This document shows, piece by piece, positions 18,089 to 26,976 of a DNA stretch of 64,000 nt. The stretch lies in the NCBI RefSeq assembly GCF_000685075.1, contig NZ_BAYD01000039.1, positions 1 through 64,000 of the forward strand, written 5' to 3'. Source of the DNA: Paraburkholderia oxyphila NBRC 105797 (GTDB taxonomy: Bacteria > Pseudomonadota > Gammaproteobacteria > Burkholderiales > Burkholderiaceae). Position 1 is the stretch's first letter. Each line of letters starts with the position of its first letter. The position numbers were made by a program, and so were the translations under genes. The notes below the pieces were generated by a model. It saw nothing but the letters and a program-made list of their open reading frames with translations. It made no database searches and was not told the origin of the DNA.

Positions 18089-18484
18089 TTGGCAAAGCTG
18101 ATTCATACCATGATTCGGGTCCGGGAACTCGACCGGTCGCTCGAGTTCTACCGCGAGGCTTTCGGGCTGACCGAAAGCCACCGGCTCGATTTCCCGGACT
18201 TCGCCCTGGTCTATCTGCGCAACGCCGAAAACGATTTCGAAATCGAGCTTACGTGGAACAAGGGCCGCGAGCAGGCTTATACCCACGGCGACGGTTACGG
18301 GCATGTGGCGGTTGCGGTCGCCGAACTCGAAGCGGAGCGGGCCCGCTTCGCGGTGCTCGGATTCGAGCCAACGCCCGTAAAGGAGTTCAAGGACGGCGAC
18401 CAACTGCTCGCACGTTACTTCTTTGTTCAGGACCCCGATGGCTACAAGATCGAAGTGCTCGAGAAGTCGGGCCACTACGTCTGA
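18089..18484 (+). CDS. Glyoxalase/VOC-family protein (lactoylglutathione lyase-like)
   Basis: A 131-residue VOC-fold protein close to glyoxalase I. It begins AKLIHTMIRVRELDRSLEFY, with His at the first metal position. It continues with GLTESHRLDFPDFALVYLRN, then FEIELTW with a Glu ligand, then GYGHVAVAV with a His ligand, and ends FVQDPDGYKIEVLEK with the last Glu ligand. All four family metal positions appear filled. A TTG start at 18089 is chosen because AAGGA sits nine bases upstream and the family N-terminus begins there. Glutathione-dependent removal of methylglyoxal or another 2-oxoaldehyde is the likely role. Confidence 0.9.
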   Translation: MAKLIHTMIRVRELDRSLEFYREAFGLTESHRLDFPDFALVYLRNAENDFEIELTWNKGREQAYTHGDGYGHVAVAVAELEAERARFAVLGFEPTPVKEFKDGDQLLARYFFVQDPDGYKIEVLEKSGHYV

Positions 18485-18646
18485 TCCCGCTGTTCTCCAT
18501 ACCGCATCGCCCCAGATCGCCGCGTTCCTTCGCCTTGTTGCACCGCGTCACGGTGCGTCAGGGCGTGTGAGCCGTTGCAGCAAAAAATTCAGCTAGTTCC
18601 TGAATGGCGGCTCGCGCACTTTCGCAAGAATATCGTTGTCGCGGAA

Positions 18647-18666
18647 GCGATAAATTGATGCCATCG
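18647..18666. promoter_or_regulatory. Candidate MarR operator GCGATAAA-N8-ATCG
   Basis: The element GCGATAAA followed eight bases later by ATCG ends about 40 bases before the MarR start at 18708. A TATCG at 18631-18635 also forms an inverted pair with the CGATA here. A nearly identical element (25349-25369) lies at a similar distance before the second MarR gene at 25417. This suggests autoregulation through a shared operator type. Confidence 0.35.
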
Positions 18667-18707
18667 ACAGGATGGTTCGCGGGATTCGACATCGATATTC
18701 TGTCGCC

Positions 18708-19142
18708 ATGGATACTCTCTCCCCCTATGCCGACGATTGCTTCGCTGTCCGGCAAGCTGCCCGGCACATCTCGAAGCTGTATGAGCGTCACCTCTCCGAA
18801 GTGGGCATTACGCCGACCCAGTTCAGTATTTTGAGCACTTTGGATCGGACGCCCGCACTGACCATGCAGGAAATGGCCGATGCGATGGTCATGGACAGAA
18901 CAACCCTCATCCGCACGCTAAGGCCGTTGCAGCGCAGCGGCCTCGTTAGCGAGTCCGCCGAGCCGGGGAACAAGCGCCGCTTCAGGCTGCATATCACCGC
19001 GGCCGGCGAAGTGAAGCTGGCCGAGGCCGTAGGGCATTGGCGCACCGCGCAGGCCAGCTTCGAGACGAGTTTCGGCGAGCAGGAGGCTGCCCGGCTGCGG
19101 CTGGAGCTCTTCAGACTCACAGGCGACCACACCGCGCGCTAG
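18708..19142 (+). CDS. MarR-family transcriptional regulator
   Basis: A 144-residue MarR-type winged-helix protein. The core reads GITPTQFSILSTLDRTPALT, then MADAMVMDRTTLIRTLRPLQRSGLV, then a wing with NKRRFRLHIT. It is a relative of the MarR at 25417-25854 (both share TQFSIL and MDRTTLxRxLxPLxR). It lies directly upstream of the tripartite efflux genes on the same strand and is a plausible local repressor of that pump, as EmrR is for emrAB (inference). The ribosome site is weak. Confidence 0.9.
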   Translation: MDTLSPYADDCFAVRQAARHISKLYERHLSEVGITPTQFSILSTLDRTPALTMQEMADAMVMDRTTLIRTLRPLQRSGLVSESAEPGNKRRFRLHITAAGEVKLAEAVGHWRTAQASFETSFGEQEAARLRLELFRLTGDHTAR

Positions 19143-19507
19143 CAGGTGCCCAAGCGCCGGCGTGCGGCCAACACGGCGAAAAGCAATCAACTCGCGCCCG
19201 CCAGCCAGGGAACAGGCAGGCACGTCAAGCCCGTCGTACGCCCCCAGGTAATCCACTCCTCGTGCCGGTTCCGGCAAGCATTGAGCGTCCCGGAAACCCT
19301 GCCGGCAGGTCAAACCCATGGTCTTCGCCGCAGGACAGTGCCAATCAGATTGGCTGCTGTCGCTCTGTTGCGCGCGATGGCGACTCCAGCAGGGAAATGG
19401 ATCCGCGGTTGGCAACAATCTTGTGTCCCGAAGATCGTTGATGGCGTACGGACCCCACACTATTCTGTGTACATACACCTAACCACATGCGAAAGCATGC
19501 GACAGAT
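19143..19507. other. Intergenic leader upstream of the efflux operon
   Basis: About 365 bases with no gene that I can support. Near the 3' end are a perfect inverted repeat GTGTA-CA-TACAC (19467-19478) and a five-base-pair hairpin CATGC-GAAA-GCATG (19486-19499), directly before the efflux start. They are candidates for an operator and for a structure near the ribosome-binding region. Confidence 0.4.
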
Positions 19508-21040
19508 ATGGATGCTGAAAAAATGGCAATCAAGACGAAGGTTTATCGCTCGTCCAGAAATTTGGGTACCTGGCTGTCTCCGCTAGCTGCTGCCGCGGCG
19601 TTGACGTTGGCGGGCTGCGTGAACTACGCGGGCATCAAGAGCGATCATCAGATCGAGCCGCCGGCCAAATATGAAACTCAGCAGAGCTTGCCGACTGAAG
19701 GCGGGCAATGGCCTTCGCTCGACTGGTCCGAGCAGTTCGGCGATCCGCAACTGCCGAAGTTGATTGACGAAGCGCTGAAGGACAATCCGGACATCGATGA
19801 AGCGCGCGCTCGCGTCGACAAGGCGGCCTCGTATGCAGGCAGTGCGAAGTCGACGCTCTATCCGAATGCCAGCGCCAGCTACTCGTGGCAGCGCAATCTC
19901 TACTCGGAGAACACCATTTATCCGTCGCCGATCGGCGGCAGCTGGGAAAGCGAGAACACCTTGTTGACGGGCGCTTCCTGGGATCTCGACTTCTGGGGAA
20001 AAAATCACCAGAAGCTGAAGGGGGCCATCTCCGACGCGAACGTGTCCGAGGCCGAAATGGAGGAGGTGCGCATTACGCTTGCCACCTCGGTCGCCACGAC
20101 CTACAACGAGCTCGCGCGTCTGTATGTACTGCGCGACATCGCCGTGAACGAACTAAAGAACCGGCAAGATATCGAGCAGATTACCAACGGGCGCGTTCAT
20201 GCCGGTCTGGACACGAACGTGGAACGGGAAACGGCCAATGGCGACACGGCGACCATCCGTTCGAGCGTGACGAGTCTCGATGGACAGATTACGACGGTGC
20301 GCTATCAGCTTGCCGCGCTGCTTGGCGCGGGCCCCGATCGCGGACTCGCTATCGCTGTTCCGACGCTCGGTGCCGGCGCAGCGGTTTCGTTGCCCGACAA
20401 TCTGCCGGCGGATCTGATCTCGCGCCGCCCGGACCTCGTTGCCGCGTATTGGCAAGTCGATTCCGCGGCCCATGGCGTGAAGGAAGCGAAGGCCGAATTC
20501 TTCCCCGATATCAACCTCTCGGCCTCGCTGAGCCTGGACGCGTTCGGCTGGGGCCGCTTCCTGACGGCCGGCAGCCGGCAGATCCAGGCGGGTCCGGCCA
20601 TTCATCTGCCGATTTTCGATGCCGGCGCGCTGCGCTCGCAGTTGAAGGGCCGCTATGCCGACTTCGACTACGACGTTGCGAACTACAACAAGACGCTGGT
20701 CAACGCACTGTCTGAAGTTGCCACGCAGGTCACGCTGATTCGTTCGACCGACAAGCAGCTCGTGGATGCGCAAGCCGCCCTCGATGCACAGACGAAGGCG
20801 TATCAACTCGCGGCCGTGCGCTACCGGTCGGGTTTGAACGAGCAGCTCCAGGTGCTGAATGCAGACGATAACCGGCTCGCCGCCGATCAGGCCGTGGCGA
20901 ACCTGCAAATGGATCGGCGCAACCAGCAGATTGCGCTGATCAAGGCACTGGGTGGCGGATTCGACGCCACGAAAACCGATCTGGCAACCCAATCGGGCAC
21001 GCCGGATACGACGCTGTCTGCGCTGCATCCCAACCGCTGA
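19508..21040 (+). CDS. NodT-family outer-membrane efflux lipoprotein
   Basis: A 510-residue outer-membrane channel of the tripartite efflux type. The signal ends in a lipobox (ALTLAGC, Cys37 from this start), predicting lipid anchoring. Two OEP repeats follow, with SWDLDFWGKNHQKLKGA and FGWGRFLTAGSRQIQAGPAIHLPIFDAGALRSQLK-like family text. In-frame ATGs at 19487 and 19523 are alternatives; none has a good ribosome site, so the start is uncertain. It heads an operon with EmrA-like and EmrB-like genes and would form the exit duct for toxic organic compounds. Confidence 0.93.
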   Translation: MDAEKMAIKTKVYRSSRNLGTWLSPLAAAAALTLAGCVNYAGIKSDHQIEPPAKYETQQSLPTEGGQWPSLDWSEQFGDPQLPKLIDEALKDNPDIDEARARVDKAASYAGSAKSTLYPNASASYSWQRNLYSENTIYPSPIGGSWESENTLLTGASWDLDFWGKNHQKLKGAISDANVSEAEMEEVRITLATSVATTYNELARLYVLRDIAVNELKNRQDIEQITNGRVHAGLDTNVERETANGDTATIRSSVTSLDGQITTVRYQLAALLGAGPDRGLAIAVPTLGAGAAVSLPDNLPADLISRRPDLVAAYWQVDSAAHGVKEAKAEFFPDINLSASLSLDAFGWGRFLTAGSRQIQAGPAIHLPIFDAGALRSQLKGRYADFDYDVANYNKTLVNALSEVATQVTLIRSTDKQLVDAQAALDAQTKAYQLAAVRYRSGLNEQLQVLNADDNRLAADQAVANLQMDRRNQQIALIKALGGGFDATKTDLATQSGTPDTTLSALHPNR

Positions 21041-21109
21041 AATTTCCCTCTTTAAACCGTTGTGCGTCATCGATCGGTGACGCAGGCCAAGCTTTGTCGG
21101 AGAGCATCC

Positions 21110-22288
21110 ATGAACCAGACTCAACCCGCTGTGAAAATCGAAAACGACGAGAACAACGAAGAAAAGAAGAAGGGCGGCAAGCGCAAATTCCTGCTTGCCA
21201 CGCTGGTAGCGGCGCTGGCCGTTGCCGGGGTCGCCTATGGCGCCTACTACGAGCTCGTTGCACGCTATCACGTTGACACAGACGACGCCTATGTGAACGG
21301 CAACGTGGTTCAAATCACACCCCAGGTGACTGGTACCGTGGTGGCGGTGAATGCCGACAACACACAAGTCGTCAAAACGGGCGAGCCGGTCGTGCAGCTG
21401 GACCCCGCCGACACGCGGATTACGCTGCAGCAGGCCGAAGCCGACCTCGGACAGACGGTGCGCCGCGTGCATGGACTGTATGCCGACGACGACCAGGACC
21501 GCGCGGAGATTGCGGAACGCCAGTCCGACCTGAACAGGGCACAGGACGATCTGCGCCGCCGGCTCGCAACCGGCGTCACGGGCGCGGTTTCGGAAGAGGA
21601 TATCGCCCACGCACGCGACGCCGTCAACAACGCGAAGGCCGCGCTCGATGCCGCCACGCACAAGCTCGGCGCGAACCGTGCCCTCACGGCCAACACGACG
21701 GTCGATCAGCATCCGGACGTCCTCGCCAGCGCGGCAAAGGTGCGGGACGCCTGGCTGGCCTACTCGCGCACCACCTTGCCGGCGCCCGTGACCGGCTACG
21801 TTGCGCAGCGCACGGTGCAAGTCGGGCAGCGCGTATCGCCCGGCACGCCGCTCATGTCGGTGGTGCCGCTCAATCAGGTGTGGGTGGACGCGAACTTCAA
21901 GGAATGGCAGCTCCGGCATATCCGGGTGGGGCAGCCGGTGGAGCTGACGGCGGACGTCTATGGCTCGTCGATCGTCTATCACGGCAAGGTGGTCGGGTTC
22001 ACGCCGGGCACGGGCTCGGCGCTCGCGCTGCTGCCTGCCCAGAACGCCACGGGCAACTGGATCAAGGTGGTTCAGCGTCTGCCGGTGCGGATCGAAATCC
22101 CGGTCGACGAGCTGCAGAAGCACCCGCTGCGTGTCGGCCTTTCGATGAACGTCGACGTCAACACCAAAGACGCAAGCGGCGCGCAACTCGGTGCGGACTC
22201 CACGTCGACCTACCAGACCAGCGTATTCGTCCACGATGGCGACGAAGCCAATGCGGCGATTGCCAGCATCATCAAGGCGAACGACTGA
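21110..22288 (+). CDS. HlyD/EmrA-type membrane-fusion protein
   Basis: A 392-residue periplasmic adaptor. A cytoplasmic, Lys-rich tail (residues 1-25) precedes one membrane helix (FLLATLVAALAVAGVAYGAYY). Then come a biotinyl-lipoyl half (DAYVNGNVVQITPQVTGTVV), an alpha-hairpin, and the second half (LPAPVTGYVAQRTVQVGQRV). GGAGAG before ATG 21110 supports the start. It follows the outer-membrane gene by about 70 bases and precedes the EmrB-like pump, forming the standard EmrAB-type complex. Confidence 0.94.
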   Translation: MNQTQPAVKIENDENNEEKKKGGKRKFLLATLVAALAVAGVAYGAYYELVARYHVDTDDAYVNGNVVQITPQVTGTVVAVNADNTQVVKTGEPVVQLDPADTRITLQQAEADLGQTVRRVHGLYADDDQDRAEIAERQSDLNRAQDDLRRRLATGVTGAVSEEDIAHARDAVNNAKAALDAATHKLGANRALTANTTVDQHPDVLASAAKVRDAWLAYSRTTLPAPVTGYVAQRTVQVGQRVSPGTPLMSVVPLNQVWVDANFKEWQLRHIRVGQPVELTADVYGSSIVYHGKVVGFTPGTGSALALLPAQNATGNWIKVVQRLPVRIEIPVDELQKHPLRVGLSMNVDVNTKDASGAQLGADSTSTYQTSVFVHDGDEANAAIASIIKAND

Positions 22289-22360
22289 CGCGGTCATGAC
22301 GAACCATTTGGCCTGACGGTTAACCAGGCAGTAAGGACTGCCACTCATTTATGGATTGCC

Positions 22361-23920
22361 ATGACTACCAGTCATCCGGAACATCCGCCCCTCACGGGGG
22401 CAACTCTGGCGCTCGGCTCGCTGTGCGTGGGCCTCGCCGGTTTCATGACCGTGCTCGACTCGTCGATCGCCAACGTCGCCATTCCAACCATCTCAGGCAA
22501 CCTCGGCGTTTCCGGCGACGAGGGCACCTGGGTGATCACGGTGTTCGCCGCGGCGAACTCGGTATCGATCCCGTTGACCGGCTGGTTGACGCAACGCCTC
22601 GGGCAGGTGCGCCTGTTCGTGGGCTCGATTCTGTTGTTCGTCTTTGCCTCGTGGCTGTGCGGTGTCGCGCCAACGCTTCCCATCCTGCTGATGGCGCGTG
22701 TGTTTCAGGGTGCGGTGGCCGGGCCGCTGATTCCCATGTCGCAGGCCCTGCTGCTCAGCTCCTGGCCAAAGAGCAAGTCGGCGCTGGCGCTTTCGCTATT
22801 CTCGATGATCGTCGTCACAGGCCCGATCGTGGGGCCCGCGCTGGGCGGCTGGGTGACCGACAGCTACAGCTGGTCGTGGATCTTCTACATCAATATTCCT
22901 GTGGGGCTGCTTTCGGCGGGCGGTGTCTGGGCGATCTTCCGCCACCGCGATACGCCGCGCAAGAAGCTGCCGGTTGATATGGTCGGCTTGCTGCTGCTGA
23001 TTGTCTGGGTGGCGTCGCTTCAGGTCATGCTGGACAAGGGCAAGGATCTGGACTGGTTTTCGTCGAACACGATTATCGTTCTTGCGATCACGGCAGCAGT
23101 GGGGCTTGCGCTCTTCATCATCTGGGAGCTCACGGACAAGAATCCGGTGGTGGACCTGACGCTGTTCAAGCAGCGCAATTTCCTCGGTGGAACCGTTTCA
23201 ATCGCTGTGGTGTACGGGATTTTCTTCGGGACGCTCGTGTTGCTTCCGCAATGGATGCAGGAGTACCTGGGCTACCGGGCCGTGGACGCAGGGCTGGCCA
23301 CGGCGCCACTGGGCATCTTCGCGGTAATAGGCGCGCCGATCATGGGCAAGATCCTACCGCGCTCGGACGCCCGCATCATCGGCACCTGTGCGTTCGTTGG
23401 CTTCGCCATCGTGTACTACATGCGCTCGTTCTTCTACACGGACCTGAGCGAAGGCTACATCATCCTGCCGACGCTGCTGCAAGGCATCCCGATGGCGCTT
23501 TTCTTCGCACCGCTGACGGTCATCATCCTGTCGGGGCAGCCGCCTGCGAAGATACCCGCGGCGGCCGGTCTCTCGACCTTCGCACGGATGTTCTTTGGCG
23601 GAATCGGAACCTCGATCGCGAACGTCATCTGGAACAACCGGACGATTCTTCATCACGAGATCCTGACGCAGCAATCGAGCGCGACCAACCCGATGTTCAA
23701 CCAGCAACTGGACGCCTATCATTCGCTGCTGCATCTCGGTCAAGGGGCCTCGTACGCACTGTTCGATCAGGTGGTTCAGAAGCAGGCGGCAATGATGGGG
23801 TTGAACGACGTTTTCTATGGCTCCGCACTGGTGATGATTGTCATCATCCCGCTGATCTGGATTACGAAGAGGCCGGGCAAGTCGGCCGCCGGAAGCGACG
23901 CCGCCGCTGCAGCACATTGA
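22361..23920 (+). CDS. EmrB/QacA-type DHA2 MFS multidrug exporter
   Basis: A 519-residue, 14-helix MFS exporter of the DHA2 family. The motif VLDSSIANVAIPTISGNLG in helix one and the downstream GPIVGPALGGWVTD are diagnostic of EmrB-like proton antiporters. It is the third gene of the efflux operon. A GC-rich inverted repeat (CGCCTCGC / GCGAGGCG, 23945-23972) follows the stop but has no adjacent T-run, so termination there is uncertain. Substrates are probably hydrophobic or aromatic toxicants. Confidence 0.95.
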   Translation: MTTSHPEHPPLTGATLALGSLCVGLAGFMTVLDSSIANVAIPTISGNLGVSGDEGTWVITVFAAANSVSIPLTGWLTQRLGQVRLFVGSILLFVFASWLCGVAPTLPILLMARVFQGAVAGPLIPMSQALLLSSWPKSKSALALSLFSMIVVTGPIVGPALGGWVTDSYSWSWIFYINIPVGLLSAGGVWAIFRHRDTPRKKLPVDMVGLLLLIVWVASLQVMLDKGKDLDWFSSNTIIVLAITAAVGLALFIIWELTDKNPVVDLTLFKQRNFLGGTVSIAVVYGIFFGTLVLLPQWMQEYLGYRAVDAGLATAPLGIFAVIGAPIMGKILPRSDARIIGTCAFVGFAIVYYMRSFFYTDLSEGYIILPTLLQGIPMALFFAPLTVIILSGQPPAKIPAAAGLSTFARMFFGGIGTSIANVIWNNRTILHHEILTQQSSATNPMFNQQLDAYHSLLHLGQGASYALFDQVVQKQAAMMGLNDVFYGSALVMIVIIPLIWITKRPGKSAAGSDAAAAAH

Positions 23921-24054
23921 ACGCAAGCACGGACTGAAACGCTGCGCCTCGCGTCCGGAAGGGGGCGAGGCGAAGCGACTACGTTTTGAATGACGGTGTG
24001 GTACGATCCAAAAAAGCGTGCATATACGCTTAATCCTCGAAAGGAGTGTTGACG

Positions 24055-25239
24055 ATGAGTGCTCGACAAGTAGTGATTTGCAATCCCGTTCGAACCCCAA
24101 TCGGGGCGTTCGGCGGAGCGTTGAAAGACGTGCCGGCGACCACGCTGGGCGCAGTCGCGGTGCGCGAAACGGTGCGTCGGAGCGGGATCGATCCGGCGGA
24201 ACTGGCGTCCGTTGTGATGGGCAACGTCATTCAGGCCGGCAACCGGATGAACCCGGCGCGTCAGGCGGCCGTTGGCGGTGGCGTGCCGGTGGCGGTGCCG
24301 GCGCTCAGCGTGAATCGCGTGTGCGGATCGGGTGCGCAGGCGATTGCGAATGCCGCACAGGAAATCTGGCTCGGATTCGGCGACGTTGCCGTGGCCGGCG
24401 GCATGGAGAACATGGACCGCGCGCCGTATCTGCTCGGCAGCGGCCGCTGGGGTCATCGCATGGGCAACGTCGAGATCGTCGACAGCATGCTCGCGGACGG
24501 TCTCGTCGATGCGTTCTCCGGTCAGCATTCCGGGTGGCACACGGAAGACCTCGTTGCGAAGCTCGAGATTAGCCGCGAGCGGCAGGACCGCTGGGCGGAG
24601 CGCTCGCAAAAGCGTTTTGCAGCGGCTCAAGCGCGAGGCGCATTCGACGCCGAACTGGTGGCGGTGGAGATCGAAGGGCGTAAGCAGGCTGTCAAGTTCG
24701 AGCGTGACGAGCAGCCGCGTCCCGATACGACCTTCGAGGCGCTTGCGAAGCTGCGCCCGGCGTTTCGTCCCGATGGCACCATCACTGCCGGCAATGCCCC
24801 GGGATTGAATAGCGGTGCAGCGGCGATGGTGGTGGCCGGGCGGCAGTACGCCGAGGCCCATGGCATCGAGCCGATCGCGAAGATCGTGTCCTATGGCGTG
24901 GCGGCCGTCGAACCGGGCATGTTTGGACTGGGCCCCGTGCCCGCGGTGCAGATGGCGCTTGCGCGGGCCGGCTGGTCGCTCAGCGACGTGCAGCGCTTCG
25001 AGATCAACGAAGCGTTTGCGGCCGTGCCGCTCGCGGTCCTGCAACAACTCGGCATCGACGAAGAGCTGGTCAATGTCGAAGGCGGTGCGATCGCGCATGG
25101 GCACGCGATCGGCGCGACCGGTGCCGTATTGACGACTCGCCTCGCTCATTCCATGCGGCGTGACGGCATCAAGCGTGGCATCGTGACGTTGTGCATCGGC
25201 GGCGGGCAGGGCATTGCGGTGGCGCTGGAAGCGCTGTAG
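24055..25239 (+). CDS. Acetyl-CoA C-acyltransferase (thiolase)
   Basis: A 394-residue thiolase. The nucleophile is Cys90 in NRVCGSGAQAI. The second catalytic block is GHAIGATGAV with His, and the third is CIGGGQG with Cys, so all three active-site motifs are intact. AAGGAG eight bases upstream selects the ATG at 24055. The reaction is acetoacetyl-CoA or 3-ketoacyl-CoA formation or cleavage. It is a single gene followed by a strong terminator and then a MarR gene. Confidence 0.95.
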   Translation: MSARQVVICNPVRTPIGAFGGALKDVPATTLGAVAVRETVRRSGIDPAELASVVMGNVIQAGNRMNPARQAAVGGGVPVAVPALSVNRVCGSGAQAIANAAQEIWLGFGDVAVAGGMENMDRAPYLLGSGRWGHRMGNVEIVDSMLADGLVDAFSGQHSGWHTEDLVAKLEISRERQDRWAERSQKRFAAAQARGAFDAELVAVEIEGRKQAVKFERDEQPRPDTTFEALAKLRPAFRPDGTITAGNAPGLNSGAAAMVVAGRQYAEAHGIEPIAKIVSYGVAAVEPGMFGLGPVPAVQMALARAGWSLSDVQRFEINEAFAAVPLAVLQQLGIDEELVNVEGGAIAHGHAIGATGAVLTTRLAHSMRRDGIKRGIVTLCIGGGQGIAVALEAL

Positions 25240-25299
25240 AGCACGCGAGTGCGTGCTGCGGCCTCCCGGTTCGCCGCACGCTAGTTGAGTGCGATTTAC

Positions 25300-25332
25300 A
25301 CAGGGCGCCGCGATGGCGCCCTGTTTCCGTTT
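25300..25332 (+). terminator. Rho-independent terminator after thiolase
   Basis: A perfect 10-base-pair stem (ACAGGGCGCC / GGCGCCCTGT) with five-base loop GCGAT is followed by TTTCCGTTT. It lies 60 bases after the thiolase stop on the same strand. Confidence 0.8.
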
Positions 25333-25348
25333 GCAGACTGGCTGCCTG

Positions 25349-25369
25349 GCGATAAACAATCTGCTATCG
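25349..25369. promoter_or_regulatory. Candidate MarR operator GCGATAAA-N8-TATCG
   Basis: CGATA and TATCG form an inverted pair spaced by ten bases, about 48 bases before the MarR start at 25417. The same GCGATAAA...ATCG element precedes the related MarR gene at 18708. Autoregulation is the simplest reading. Confidence 0.4.
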
Positions 25370-25416
25370 TCGTGCTCGGCTGGATGGGTGTCCGGCTCTA
25401 AAGTGAGGAAGTCCAG

Positions 25417-25854
25417 GTGGAACTCAAGCATTGCAACTGTGCGTCACTCCGGGGCGCGACGCGGGCCGTATCGCTCGCCTATGACGAAGCCCTGCGGCCG
25501 AGCGGGCTACGTGTCACGCAGTTTTCGATCCTCGCCAAGGTCGCGTCGGCACAAGAAGTATCGATGGGCGAACTCGCGGACCAGATCGCCATGGATCGAA
25601 CCACACTCGCACGCAATTTGAAGCCGCTCGAGCGCGATAAACTCATTCAGGTCGTGGTGGGAGAGGACCGGCGCGAGCGTATCGTCAGCGTGACGGCAAC
25701 CGGACGCAAGACGCTCGAGCGCGCGATTCCGCTTTGGCGTGCTGTGCAGACGAGGTTCGAGGAAAAGGTCGGCAAGCGCGAAGCAAAGCGCATTCTGGAA
25801 CTGACCCAATCGCTGATTCTCGTCGGACGCGAGCTTTCCGCCGAGAATGGTTAG
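25417..25854 (+). CDS. MarR-family transcriptional regulator
   Basis: A 145-residue MarR protein starting at GTG 25417. The winged helix is clear: LRVTQFSILAKVASAQEVSM, then LADQIAMDRTTLARNLKPLERDKLI, then the wing RRERIVSVTATG. Near the N-terminus are two close cysteines (KHCNC), which in some MarR proteins give redox sensing (inference). It is related to the MarR at 18708. It sits between a terminated thiolase gene and a convergent AraC gene, so its own operator and distant targets are most likely. Confidence 0.9.
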   Translation: MELKHCNCASLRGATRAVSLAYDEALRPSGLRVTQFSILAKVASAQEVSMGELADQIAMDRTTLARNLKPLERDKLIQVVVGEDRRERIVSVTATGRKTLERAIPLWRAVQTRFEEKVGKREAKRILELTQSLILVGRELSAENG

Positions 25855-25874
25855 ACGCAGTGGGCCGCAGTGGG

Positions 25875-26831
25875 CTATAGCATCGCAGCACGGCGCGCGT
25901 CGCTGGGCGAGACGCCGTAACGCTCCTTGAACGTCCGGCAAAAATGGCTGACTGAATTGAAGCCCCAGCGGAATGCCACCTCGGAGATCTGCAGCCGCTG
26001 GAAGGCGGGATCGGTGAGCGCCTGTTTGCACGCGTGCAGGCGGCTGTTGAGGATATAGCCGGAGACGGTCATATCGCTGCGCTGGAACAGCATGTGCAGA
26101 TATCGCAGCGAGATATGGTTCGCTTCGGCGATGCGCGTCGGATTCAGATCCTCCTCATGAAGATGCTGGAGGATAAAGTCCTGAACGCGTCGCAGCATCG
26201 CTGCGCTCGCATCGAAAGCGCGCGAGGGTTGCAGCCCGGAGAGGGCAATGCCAAGCAGCTCGAGCGTGGACCGGCTCACGGAACCCTGTACGCTTTGATC
26301 GAGCGTCTCGATCTGGTTGGACAGGGCGAGCAGATGAACGGCGAGCAGCGAACCTACGCCGCTGCGGCTTTCGATCTTGCCACCTGAAGGCGGTTGCCTG
26401 CGCTCCGGCAGGCGTTCGCGCATCAACGACCACGGGATCATCAGCGTCACCTTGTGGAGCCGTTCCAGCACTTCGAACTGCACCACCTGATCGGTCGTCC
26501 AGACCACCAGGTCGCCTGAGGTGACCTCGACGCCGGCGTCCCCCATCTTGAAGCGCTCACGGCCGCTAGTGGTCAACTGGACGCCGACATACAAGGCGTC
26601 GTCGTGGCTCAGCTGGCGACGGGTCCTTTGCCCCATGCAAGGATCGCATATCGTTTCAACAATGCCGGCGCCTGCAAAGTCGTGTTGCCTCACGCGCGCG
26701 TAGAACGTTGCCGGCAAGCGTTGCGGCACTTGCCATTCCTGGTAGCTGCGGCTCAGCACATCTTGCCAGGCGTCGGTTCGATCGCTTGTGGGGACCTGTT
26801 CGATCGACCATTCGGTGGAAGCGTTCGGCAA
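25875..26831 (-). CDS. AraC-family transcriptional regulator
   Basis: A 318-residue AraC-type activator. The N-terminal 180 residues match the AraC-binding-like domain (PF14525 type, with SHDDALYVGVQLTTSGRERF). The C-terminal 100 residues hold two helix-turn-helices (LNPTRIAEANHISLRYLHML and ISEVAFRWGFNSVSHFCRTF), ending KERYGVSPSDARR. A TTG at 26831 is chosen because AGGAG lies seven bases upstream; an open frame extends to 26885. It converges on the MarR gene. Confidence 0.9.
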   Translation of the reverse strand: MPNASTEWSIEQVPTSDRTDAWQDVLSRSYQEWQVPQRLPATFYARVRQHDFAGAGIVETICDPCMGQRTRRQLSHDDALYVGVQLTTSGRERFKMGDAGVEVTSGDLVVWTTDQVVQFEVLERLHKVTLMIPWSLMRERLPERRQPPSGGKIESRSGVGSLLAVHLLALSNQIETLDQSVQGSVSRSTLELLGIALSGLQPSRAFDASAAMLRRVQDFILQHLHEEDLNPTRIAEANHISLRYLHMLFQRSDMTVSGYILNSRLHACKQALTDPAFQRLQISEVAFRWGFNSVSHFCRTFKERYGVSPSDARRAAML

Positions 26832-26976
26832 GTTCGTCTCCTGTTTCCAGGCACGGCGCCTCTTCAACGGGAGGCACCCGCGCAATCATCAACACTACAC
26901 CCAATGCGCCACTCGGGGCAGAGGTGCATCCGTCATCAGCCGAGATTCGCTGCATTGCATCACAGCGAAAGAAGGA

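Noticed and set aside
20153..22348. Open minus-strand frame of 731 codons opposite the efflux genes
   Set aside because: No ribosome site or domain; fully covered by the outer-membrane and EmrA-like genes.
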